Of a DNA stretch of 64,000 nt, positions 26,230 through 36,527 are shown one piece after another. The translations under genes and the position numbers were made by a program. Source of the DNA: Voacanga thouarsii (taxonomy: Eukaryota; Streptophyta; Magnoliopsida; Gentianales; Apocynaceae); contig JANUWF010003380.1 of NCBI GenBank assembly GCA_026120185.1, forward strand, positions 69,501 through 133,500, written 5' to 3'. The notes under the pieces are model-generated. The model was not told where the DNA came from. It searched no databases and saw only the letters and a list, made by a program, of their open reading frames with translations. Position 1 is the first letter of the stretch; every line of letters starts with the position of its first letter.

Positions 26230-27075
26230 AAGATTAAGCTTATTAGAAATAGGAAGTAGATAATGTTAGGATTATCCCAAACGACATACATTGACAAGAT
26301 ACTGGCCAAGTTTAGTATGGACTCATACAAGAGAGCTCTAATCCCTTACAAATATGGGTTGTCTTTTTGTTCTAAGAACTGTCCTAAGTCTTGAGAGGAA
26401 AAAGACAGAATGAGTAGAATTCCCTACACTTCGACTATGGGAAGTTCCATGTATGCCATGCTGTACACTAGGCCAGATATATGCTTGTCATAGGTTTAGT
26501 TAGCAAATATCAGTCAAACCCCGGGAAGGTTTATGGGCAAATTGTAAAGCATATTCTCATGCGAGTTTACAAGGCTGACGACTTGGTTTCTACTAGATAC
26601 ACAGACTCAAATTTCCAAGCAGATAAGGATGAGAAAAAATATACCGGTGGATATGTCTTCATCTTGTTTGGAAGAGTTGTTTCATGGAGGAGTATCAAAC
26701 AACTTTGTATTGCTGATTCAACCATAAAAGCTGAGTATGTGGTAGTTTTGGAAGTATCCAAGAAAGCAGTCTAGCTCCGAAAATTCCTTTCAGAACTTGG
26801 AGTTGTGTTACACGTAGACAAACCAATTTTGGTGTATTGCGACAACTCTAGAGTAGTCTCACAATCCAAAGAACCTAAGAACCACAAGAAGGAGAAGCAC
26901 ATCCAGAAAAAGTAGCACCTGATCCAGGATGTCATTTAGAGACAAGAAATCGTGGTGGAACAGATAGTTTCGGAGAACATTGTAGCAGATCCCTTCACCA
27001 AGCCTTTGGTCGAGAGAGTCTTCAAGAGACAGTTAGACGCCATAGGGGTGAGCACCTACGGGCTTTCTTAGTCTT
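26230..27075 (+). pseudogene. Copia reverse transcriptase C-terminus and RNase H remnant
   Basis: The forward strand reads as the end of a Copia pol. LSQTTYIDKILAKFSMD is near 26270, then YAMLYTRPDIC, then RNase H with TRYTDSNFQADKDEKKY near 26595 and ADSTIKAEYV near 26715, ending near VADPFTKPLVE at about 26985. An open frame covers 26481-26774, but stops interrupt it at 26390, 26772, 26912 and 26937. It leads directly into an LTR at 27094, so it is the 3' part of a real element. Confidence 0.82.
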
Positions 27076-27093
27076 AGAGTGCAAGTGAGAGAT

Positions 27094-29031
27094 TGTTGGA
27101 ATATATGCCCTCTAGACTAATTTTATCTGATATAATTATCGAAACTATTAATAAAACAATGTATTTTCAAAATTTGTTTGTGAATTTACATTATATTTGT
27201 GTACGATTTTCATTTGGAAAGGGCCCATTGTGTTTAAGTAAGTGATTCATGTGAATTGTGGTCTTTCACAATAAGGTATGAATTACAAGTTACTTAACAC
27301 ATAAATGTTTGTTCTTAACCGATTGATGAGAATGAGAATCTCATTATGTATAAGTTATTGTGTTTTGAATTCTAAATAGGGAATAACTTACCTTTAACCA
27401 GTAATTAGTCCACTTACTTCATAGCATGAGCGTATTTCGAATACGTAGAATATGACCTGTAATAGTGATTTTTAAAAGTATTATTTAAAAGAAACCCAGA
27501 TTATTACTGCTACAGCATGGACTAATACTCTACCACTTGAGTATGAGTTGGTGGTCTGACGAAACTAGAAGCCTTGATATACTGTAGTTGAACTTCTTTT
27601 GTAGAGGCGATACACTTGTATATTGGGTATATGTGACTAGTTAGTTAAGACAGACTTGTACAGGATAACTCCTGCGCTATATTGCCTCTTGTGATTGTTC
27701 AAATAATCTAATTATTCAGGGCACTGAGGAACATGACTTGGATGTTTACTTTAGGGTAGCTTCCTTAAAAAGTAAAAACATTCCAAGAGTCGTGGATTAT
27801 TGGACTAGATGTCTAAAGATGATAGATGTTTATTAGAGAGGTGTTAATATACTCCTCCTCTCTAAATGCATGGCGATGTATAGAGGGGTATTCTAGTCAT
27901 TACACCTATAGGTTGAAGATTTTACTAACGTAGCATTATCCTTGGGGTCAATATTTTCTTATGGTGATATTACAAAATATTTAAAATGTAAAACACAACT
28001 ATTTATATAACATGGGTATTTTGGTCCTTTTAATAGCCAATGCGATGTGTCTTTTAATTTCCAAAATAGCCCTTAGGTCCTGACATATTTGGGTTAAGGA
28101 ATTGGTCTTGACAATTATGGGTTTCATTTTATTTTATTAGTTTAATTTATTATTGGACTATAATAAAATAAAATGCTCGAGAGAGATTATATATTTTATT
28201 TAGTTTAATTGGTTAATTAATTATTCAGGACCCAATGCCTAGATTGAATAATTAAAAAATTAATCTATATATAAACTAGATAAAATGTCTAATATTTTAT
28301 ATTGGTCTATTTGAGCTTATTAAATATTTATTAGGCTGTTTAATGATGCCCAGAAAATAAATAATTGAGATTTATTATTTATGAGTATTCAAGTCTAAGA
28401 GTAAATAATTTTATCTGACCCAATAAATAATACAAAAGGTAAAATAAGATAAAATAATTATTAATTATTAAATTAATTAATAAAATAAAATAAAAAATAA
28501 AAACAACACGGGGATGGATGAAAGTATGGCTGCTTTCTGCTTTCATGCTGTTGGTTTCTCTCTCGGGGGATTTTGATGAAATGAAATGGAATCAAGACCA
28601 AAGGCTAGCTTGAGATAGCTTCACAGAAGTGAAGTTTGTGATTTTCAAACACAAAAGCCAAAAGGCTAAGCAAACCCACATCTTTGCGTTTTCACCGACA
28701 GTGGAAAATGGACCATTTCGGAAGCTCAAAAGCTTCGCGTGAATGAGACGAAGTCGACGTTTACGAGGACGTGATCCAGTAGCTTCAAGTATCCTTGTAC
28801 ATACATCTTCTTCAGTGCCGAAATGGTCATTTAATCACAGAGATAAATTTTTCATTTTGTAAGCATGTTTTCGATTTGATGATTTTTGCCATTTTCCACC
28901 TTCACAATCACGTATGCATAATTTCATATGCAAAGTCATCAGAATTTCCTTTAACAAAAAAGTCCTTTTTCTTGGCCTTCTTTTTCAAGATGAAATTGTG
29001 TTCTTACTGGAATTTACTCACCATTACAACA
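27094..29031 (+). repeat. 3' LTR of the decayed Copia (end approximate)
   Basis: Begins TGTTGGAATATATGCCC right after a purine tract (GTGAGAGA) and the pol remnant. This start is common to long-LTR plant Copia elements. The interior is AT-rich and non-coding. I place the end at the CA near 29031 (..CATTACAACA) by analogy; no second LTR is in the window to confirm it. Length of about 1.9 kb is plausible for such LTRs. Confidence 0.6.
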
Positions 29032-29324
29032 ATTGATTAATGTTTTCAAGAAAACCTATGATATTCTTCTCAGAATTTTCAATTCGGAAGGTTGGCTTGA
29101 GATTACATATCCTTTTGTGTTTATATTGTTAGCATACGCAAGATTAATCCATAACTTACGTGCATTTTTTTGGAACTTCAATATCTTTTCAAGGGAAGAG
29201 AGTGAAATCTAGCCTTAACTCAAGGATGATACATATGTTGATGAAATGGTGCATTTTGTCTCTTTTCACGAAATGAAGATTTCTTTTTTTCTTGTTACCT
29301 TCAGTCGATCCACCCATGTGTCTT

Positions 29325-29327
<3 letters not shown>
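29032..29327. other. short unassigned stretch between LTR and EPRV
   Basis: About 300 bases with no gene or clear repeat, running into the (GT)n tract. Confidence 0.4.

Positions 29328-29361
<34 letters not shown>
29328..29361. repeat. (GT)n microsatellite at the EPRV junction
   Basis: About 17 uninterrupted GT units. Virus-like sequence starts within a few bases on its right side. Confidence 0.95.
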
Positions 29362-29364
<3 letters not shown>

Positions 29365-29366
<2 letters not shown>

Positions 29367-29829
29367 ATACCAATTTGAACCCAGGATATAAACTGCTTGA
29401 ATTCTTGAATTTGAAACAATATTAAAAGGATTACAAAGGATCTCGATCTATTACAAGAATACGAAAACGGTGACAAGTGTCACAAATATTAAGGTAGAGA
29501 GAGGTTTCACTATCTTAGTTTTCTAATGGCAAGTGAGTCTGCATATCTTCAATGAGATGTTGTCTTATATAGGCAGCGAGGGCATAATTTTCTCTGATTA
29601 AATTCTGAATTATTGTTGTGAGGTCCACTTGGGTGGATGATGGAATCAGATTGTCGGCCATCATGAAAAATGGCTCCAAAAGCTTTTTTGTGTGGAGGGG
29701 TCTACCACGTTCGGCTGTCAGCTAAATTATTTTGCAGTAGGTCTGAATGATATCGTGAAGTCACTTTGATTGCTGGTAAAGCTGGAGAGTACGCTTTTCT
29801 CTTTTTCTTTTTGAGAGAAGTCTTGTCAT
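29365..29829 (-). promoter_or_regulatory. EPRV promoter, transcript leader start and primer-site remnant
   Basis: On the minus strand, downstream of ORF2, is a TATA box (CTATATAAG, 29572-29564), then about 190 bases of leader, then TTGGTATCA (29373-29365), the first part of the plant initiator-tRNA-Met primer site. Homology to the site stops there and (AC)n begins. This order (intergenic promoter, leader, primer site) is that of caulimovirids. Whether the promoter is active is unknown. Confidence 0.75.
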
Positions 29830-31017
29830 CTATGGACTCTGGCAGAGGTATGCTTGAGCAATACCGGATGGATTGTCCATATCTCCATTGTCATACTGGC
29901 TGTATTCAAGTTGCAACTCATATTCACTTTCATTATCATTTGCTTGCTGAAGTTGTTGCTGTAGTAGCTGCAACTGAAGTTGTAATTCTGATTTACTAAT
30001 CTTCTTTCCTTTGCTGGAGGAGGATTGCACATCTGCATCTTTCTGTTCTATCTTTGGAACTGGGGTCCAACCTTTGACTCGTATCTCTTTGCAGAAATAT
30101 TTTACATTATCAACTATATCAAGTTTATAACCCCGTCCTAATACAAAATATATTTTCTTTTCAACATAATATTTACAAAGCTGATTGTTTAAAGTTAATT
30201 CCTGAATTTGACTCTCTATTACAAATTGGTTTAACTTTTGTAAGTTTTGGCTGGATAAAGTGGATTTACTTCCACCGAATGTCTTCCACCAATCATAAAA
30301 CCATCTTGGTATAGGATTGATTGGATCTTTTCCATACTTGACAAACCAAGTATGTGTGAGGTCTCTGAGGTACATGAATTTATACCAGGCATCAATGTAA
30401 TCCATAAAGTTGTAAGTAGGAGGCTCGAAAGGTGTTTTGAATTGAATTGGGGTGTAGATGCCAGTAACTGGCCAGGTATTCAGATCTAGGATTTTCATAA
30501 TCCTGCACTTTGAATAGGCTATACCTTTGTCGGCTCTATTGAGGTTTCTTTCATATTCAAATTCTATTGATCCAGTGGCAAAAAGAATGTGCTCATAATA
30601 GAGATGGGTTTTTTGAGGTTCTGATTTAAATATGTAACTGGATTGACGATAGGCTTTGGGGTGAAACTTACTAACTAAATCTCTTTCTGGAAAGGCTGTT
30701 AATTCTCTTGGAATAGCTAATACTGGGATAACTGTTTTAGGAAGGAATTCAAATTTTTCTTTTACTGAAGAAAGAGTTGGCTTTTCAGGTTTAGTTGGTG
30801 TTTTTGGGACTACCGCTTATTTGAAAGAAGTCGGAGAAGGGATTGTGTAAAATGATAAGTCTGTTTTCTGGGTTTCAGTGTTTTTTGAAGAGGCTAGATC
30901 GAAGAGATTCATTGTGAGCGGTGGTTTGCTCACGGAACTGGATGGAAGAGAAAGAAAATAGTTTAGAACTATAAAACGATTACCTTGAGGCGGACGAAAT
31001 CTTGGTTGTTGATCCAT
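29830..31017 (-). pseudogene. EPRV second ORF, unknown function, one nonsense codon
   Basis: One open frame of about 396 codons starting at 31017, interrupted only by TAA at 30817-30819. The N-terminal part is proline/serine-rich. The middle has many aromatic residues (for example YDWWKTFGG), and the C-terminal part before the stop is glutamine-rich (a QLQLQLLQQQLQQ run) and probably coiled-coil. It follows RNase H with a short gap. I recognise it as the type of downstream ORF found with some EPRVs; I know no function. Confidence 0.75.
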
Positions 31018-31099
31018 ACTTGATTATGCTGATTGAGATTGCTATTTATAGGCAAATGAATGAGCTCCAGAAATGAATCGGTACTCATCACAGTGTTGA

Positions 31100-33141
31100 A
31101 TACTGTGTTAAAAGTTAGGTTCGTCCTTGCAAAACTCTCTGGTTAAGAAATCTAGTAGAGAATTGTTCTCTCCTTTGATAAATTCAATGTCAAAATCAAA
31201 GTTGGATAAAAGTGCTTGCCATCTGGCTAAAATCTGTTTGACAACTAAATTTTTAACATCTTTTTGTAAAATGTCTTTTGCTGCTTTACAATCAATTCGA
31301 AGTAAAAATTTTGATTTATTAAATCATCTTGAAATTTTGAGATACATAAAACAATGGCAAGGATTTCCTTTTTAATGGTGCTGTAATTCTTTTGACTTGA
31401 AAGCCAAATACCGGAATGATATCTAACTAATTGTTCTGATGAAGAATTGATTTTTCTCTGTTTTAATATTCTTCCATAACCTAAGTCTAAGCATCTATTT
31501 CGACTATCATAAATGCTGTTGATATGGAATTCCTAAACAGATGAGTTTTTTGACAATCTGTTTTATTTTCTTAACTGTTTGGGTTTGCTCTTCACTCCAA
31601 GGGATTGGATCTTTTCTAAGATGCTTGTATAAAGGTTCACAAATGATTCTAAGGTTAGGAATAAAGTCTGAAATGTAATTTAAACATCCTAAGAATCTTT
31701 GAAGCTGAGTTTTTTCTTTAATTTCATCAGGGAATTTATTTGCAAATTCTATTACTCTGCAAATGGGTTTATAAGTTCATTGGGTTAATTCATGACCTAG
31801 GAATCTGATTTGGGTTTGGCAAAGTTTGAGTTTAGATGCACTTACTACCAACCCATTTTTCGTGATAATTTCACGAAAAAGACGTAAATGTCTAAGATGT
31901 TGTTCAAATGATTCACTGAAGATTAAAACATCATCGATATAGACAATAGTAAAGGCTGTATAAGGGTTAAAAATGTCATTCATGACTTTTTGGAATTCAC
32001 TGGGTGCATTCTTTAAGCCAAAAGGCATTACATTCCATTCATATTGACCAAATGAGACATTAAATGTTGTTTTATATCGATCTTCTTCTTTAATCTGAAT
32101 TTGCCAAAATCCTGATTTCATATCAAATTTACTATAAATGACTGCTTTAAAGGTTCGTTTCAACAAATCTCGTTTGTTGGGAATGAGATATCTAATCCAT
32201 TTTAAAGCTTTGTTTAATGGTTTGTAATTAATGACTAATCTGGGAACACCTCGTTCTTTTTCTGCATTATTATTGACATAAAATGCAGCGCAAGACCATG
32301 GTGATCTGGATTCTCGAATTAGAGCTTTTTGCAATAAGCTTAGAATTTCTTGTTTACAATATTCAACTAATTCTTGATTCATTTAAATTGGTCTGGCTTT
32401 GGTAGGTATCATTGATTCATTGAAATCATCAATGTATGGGAGGCTGACTATATGCTTTTTTCTTTCCCAAAAAGCTATGGGGACTTCTGAGCAAATTTGT
32501 CTTTCGAAATCTTTACAGATAGATTCTATCTTATCCTGAATGTCTTTTAGCTGTAGTTGGCTTTGAATTCTTGTATACTTGATATCTTCTTTTATAAAGG
32601 CTATCTATTGTTCACGACAAATAATCTTTCTTTTTAGAAGATTGATATCTTTAGTTAGTGGACTCTGTAGAAAGGAGAAAGTGACTGGTATGGATCCTAT
32701 TTCTGTGTGGACACCATGCTGGTCTACACTGAAGGGATAGATCTGAGTAAGGAATGGAGTTCCTAAAATTAAGTCTTGGCTTAAATCCTTAATGATTAAA
32801 AAAGAATTTATGAAACAAAACTGCTTATTGCAGATATAGGCATTTGATAATTTATATCTTATTTTTAGCTGTTCACCAGCAGCAGTATGTAATTTAGAAC
32901 CTGTTTTTTCTAAATATTTAGTAGGAATTAATCCTTCACAGATACAATCTTGATTTGCTCCGGAGTCTAGAAGGGCAACTGACTGAATTGAAAAATCTCC
33001 TATTTTGAGAAGAATCGGAATATACCACTTTTGAAAGGTTATTTGAGAAATAGCTGAAATATAATCTGGATTATTTTCATTCTGTTTAATTTCTTCATCT
33101 GATAAAGAAGTGGGTTCTATTAAGGGTTTATCTAATTTTTG
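31100..33141 (-). pseudogene. EPRV protease, reverse transcriptase and RNase H region
   Basis: This continues in the frame of the coat protein after a TAG (33142-33144). The aspartic protease has a DSGAN active-site motif near 32960. RT spans about 31800-32400 with an open run 31777-32382 and the catalytic YIDD at about 31930-31942; VINYKPLN and the MPFGLKNAPSEFQ block are also present. RNase H follows to about 31100 but is more decayed. In-frame stops are at 32605-32607 (TAG), 32383-32385 (TAA) and 31777-31779 (TGA), so no functional enzyme can be made from this copy. Confidence 0.88.
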
Positions 33142-35262
33142 CTAAACTAATTCTATGTTTATCTGATTAATATCAAAAATCCTTTGATCATTTCGTTCCT
33201 TTAACCATTTAACTTCTTGTTTTAGTTCTTTGATTTCTAATTGTAAGTCTTGCAAAGAATTAGCAGGTTCTTTTTGTTTATCTTTAAATTTATCAAATCC
33301 TTCTTTTAAATTATAAGGTTCTATTTGTACTTTTGGATTAAGAACTAAGTCTTTGACTTTTAACAAGTATTCTCTTTTAACTGTTTCATCTTGAATATGA
33401 TCTAATAGCTCAAAGAAGAGTTCTTTATTTGCTTTAGTAATTACATTAACTTGATTATGCGAATTATTTAGCATACAAAGTTCTCCTATTACACAAGTAC
33501 ATAAACCTGTACAATCACAAGAAGATTGTTCACTTGAATCTGATTTAGATGATTTTTCTTGAATTTCAAATACTTCTTCTATTTCACTATCACTAGTGTC
33601 TGATGAATGGGAAGAATCGTCTTGATCAAGGATTCGATTAATCTGTTCTAGAGTGTCTTTTGATAAAGAAAGCTGATTTACTCTTTTTTTCTTTTTAGCT
33701 TTTATTTTACACTCGTCTGCTTTATGTCCTCTTTTTCCACAAAAGTAACATTTAATATTATCTTTAGAAGACGAAGACTTATCTCTTCTTTTGAATGGTT
33801 TATAATTATTTTCCTTTCTTTCTTTTTTAAAGCTTCTTTTCTTGGCCTGTTTTATCTTTTTAGATGGTGGAGTTATTGGGGAAAAACCAAAAATTTCACA
33901 GAAATTTCCTAATTCTTTTTTGGATTTCTTATGATATGATTCCATCTGATTTTTAAGTTTTAGATATGTGCAAAGATCTGCACCTGCTTGGTTTACATAA
34001 CTAATTATTTGACCATATGCTAAATAGTCATAAGGAATTGCGTTTCCAAAATCTAATTTTAATTTTTGCCTAACCTTTTCTGCAAATAATGGAGGTAATC
34101 CTGAAATAAATCGTTCTTTCCAGAACGCATGATGGCAATCTGTTCTTAACATAACCTTTTGTAAAAACATATCTTTGTACCATCTAAAATCATGTAATTT
34201 GGGACAGGTTAAATTAGTAAGGATTCCAGAACTTCTATCTGCTAATTGTTGAGGGTTTCCGACAAAATGTTGAGTTAAGGTAAACATAAAAGTATTTAAA
34301 CAGTCAGAAATTGTTTCAGATACTTGAGTGGGTTGACCACTAGCATTTGGGATTACTTTTGTTTGAACTTTTGTGGCATTTAAAATTTCTTGACGTTGTG
34401 GTTTAGTGAGGTAGTTATTCCACCACCCCTGAAGGACGCCAGTAAAACCAGTGGTAAGAATGTGAAGGATAGATTGATCGGAGTTGGAAAGATTTTTACA
34501 TTTAATGGCTGTGATGGCCATAGACATTTCTTGAATCACATTTAAGATACCATGTTCAGACATACCGTCGATGTTCCATTCGGTAATATCTTTACCGATA
34601 AAGGCTGCACGGGTATCAAGATGGCATTCTTCAAATTGTACATCGGGAAAAGATGGCCTAGGATAATAATTCCTAGTATAGGGATTTGCGAACCCTGGTT
34701 GTTTGGTTTTTGAAGTTCGTTTACTGCTCATAAGCTTATTAAGCTGTTCAGGAGAAGGATCAGTGTCCATAAGAGAAACTGGTTGATGTAGGGTTTGAAG
34801 ATGTGTCTTTGAACTTGGTTCGGGATCATCTTTTGTTTTTAAATTTTTAAAATTTTCATTTATTTCTTCAATGAAATCTACTTCTTCGAGGTTTATCGTT
34901 CCTTTGGCAAGTTTTATGTTTTTAGGTTCATATGTTATAGGTTTAAACACTGAGTTAGGATTTATAGATTGTTTTAGATTAAATTGTTTAAATTGTGGGG
35001 TTTCTCTTACAGAGGATTTACTGTCTAGCTGCTCTACTTTACTAGCCATGGTAACTAACATTTGATTAGTATAGTTATTTTGCTGAATTACTTTATTTAA
35101 ATCTCTATTGGTTACATCACCTTGTTTATCTAAATTTTCTAACTTAAAAGGAGAAGCTTTGATTACCTGATTTTCTATTGGGATTTTGATTTCTTCTGCT
35201 GGAGGAAAAACTAATTCTCTAACTTCATTTCTAGAAGTATACCATTTTTTTTGTAATGACAT
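33142..35262 (-). pseudogene. EPRV coat protein region, open for 706 codons
   Basis: Structural protein of the polyprotein. A single uninterrupted frame has an N-terminal region with a coiled-coil look, a central capsid core (about 34000-34700), a Lys/Arg-rich patch, and a zinc knuckle CYFCGKRGHKADEC (C-X2-C-X4-H-X4-C) encoded near 33710-33755. An acidic serine-rich segment follows, then a terminal Lys/Glu coiled coil. The reading frame enters from the movement protein through a frameshift at an A8 run (about 35245-35260). The start at 35262 is only the first ATG in this frame; the natural protein is probably released from a polyprotein. Confidence 0.82.
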
Positions 35263-35325
35263 TTAATATATCTCTTTTTTGATACCTAATTAATTCATAC
35301 CAATCAAAAAAGTCTAAATGCTGTT

Positions 35326-36240
35326 TCATTTTAATTTGGTCAGAATAATACTGTTGTAAGAGTCTAGCTCTTTCAGATTCAGATACAGTAGCAAAATACC
35401 ATTTACATTTAAGCTTATTACAAGGTCTATTCCACAATTGACGAAGATAATCTTTATTAACACAAAATCATTTTTAGAAGTTAAGACATTTAAAGTAGAA
35501 GGCATATTCATTTCTGATTGAGTAGGGCTTCCTGATTTAATACTAATATTTTCTTCATAATTTACTTTAGGGATTTTGCCGCTAAAATCGACACTATTTA
35601 CTTTAGAAATTTCTCTAGAAAATTCTATATTACCAAATCGTCTACTGCTTTGTGTTCTTGGTAAGGAGATGATTTGGTAATAAACACGATAAATTAATTC
35701 AAGAGGTTTTGAGCCTAATTCAAATTCAAAATTCTTTGTTTGAATATTCAAAGTTAAGGTTTTAAGAATATGTGGATCTGTGAGATCTATTGTAAAGTTT
35801 GGGTAATGATTAAAGTATACGGGACCATTGGTTGTATTAGATTCAAGGACTATTAGCAAACTGTTTTGAAAGTCTAGATGTCTGTTGTCTCTCGGAAGAA
35901 GGCAAATCGAAGCATCGATTCCTAATCGATAGAGTGGTTTGATAGCTACTTGAACTAATCCAATATGAAGATATCGATATTTATTATTTTTATGTTGTTC
36001 TAAGGTAACATGATTTAGAAGCTGGATTGTACCATAAGGTTGATTTATAGAAACTGTTTTTTCAGTAGTCTTGATGGTATAGCTTTGGACTAAATCAAAC
36101 ATTCATTTTTCATAAATTTTATCAAATTTCTCTATTGGTAAATTCCAATTCATTAATCTGGATTCAAGTTTATCTAATTGAGTACTGACTTCTAAATCAT
36201 TGACTGATTCAATATCGATGTCTGAAAGATTGGAGGCCAT
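35326..36240 (-). pseudogene. EPRV movement protein region
   Basis: Cell-to-cell movement protein of the 30K type, at the N-terminus of the viral polyprotein. The first ATG is at 36240, an in-frame TGA lies at 36103-36105, and the next ATG immediately follows at 36102. The open run then continues to 35326 and shows the movement-domain core (for example YLHIGLVQVAIKPLYRLG and NHYPNFTIDL). A frameshift near 35450 moves the frame, and a second one at 35245-35260 restores it into the coat protein. Confidence 0.8.
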
Positions 36241-36458
36241 GTGGGTAGGAAGATTACTTTCTCTCTCTTGTCTATGCTAGTGTAGTTAATACGAGTTCTG
36301 TTGTTCTTAAATATTATATCCTTTCATATGTTTCTTCAAGTATTCTTAAACTATGATGGTTGATAAGTCACCTGTGGGAGCAGCTAATACGTTAGTCAGC
36401 CCAGAACCATTGGACTAGACAGAATAGCCAAATGGCAATGTAGCCTCGACCCGGGGGT

Positions 36459-36460
<2 letters not shown>

Positions 36461-36525
<65 letters not shown>
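36461..36525. repeat. (TA)n microsatellite at the EPRV right junction
   Basis: About 32 TA units. They sit about 220 bases upstream of the viral first ATG; sequence in between (36241-36460) is probably viral leader. Confidence 0.95.

Positions 36526-36527
<2 letters not shown>

Larger units (their letters stand above)
29365..36460 (-). mobile_element. endogenous caulimovirid (EPRV), probably Florendovirus-like, nearly full length
   Basis: About 7.1 kb of pararetrovirus DNA in the host genome, reading right to left: movement protein, coat protein with CCHC knuckle, aspartic protease, reverse transcriptase, RNase H, a separate second ORF, then a TATA promoter and the first 8 bases of a tRNA-Met primer site. 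There is no integrase and no LTR, which separates it from Copia and Gypsy elements. MP, CP, AP and RT remain recognisable with only a handful of stops and two frameshifts. Gene order and the extra downstream ORF fit Florendovirus-type EPRVs as I recall them; genus assignment needs alignment. It is bounded by (GT)n on one side and (TA)n on the other. It is an old, defective copy and not an active virus. Confidence 0.88.

Noticed and set aside
31127..31375. 82-codon plus-strand ORF
   Set aside because: Antisense to the decayed EPRV RNase H region.
36461..36525. (TA)n as a possible CRISPR-like or satellite array
   Set aside because: A simple dinucleotide microsatellite with no spacers.
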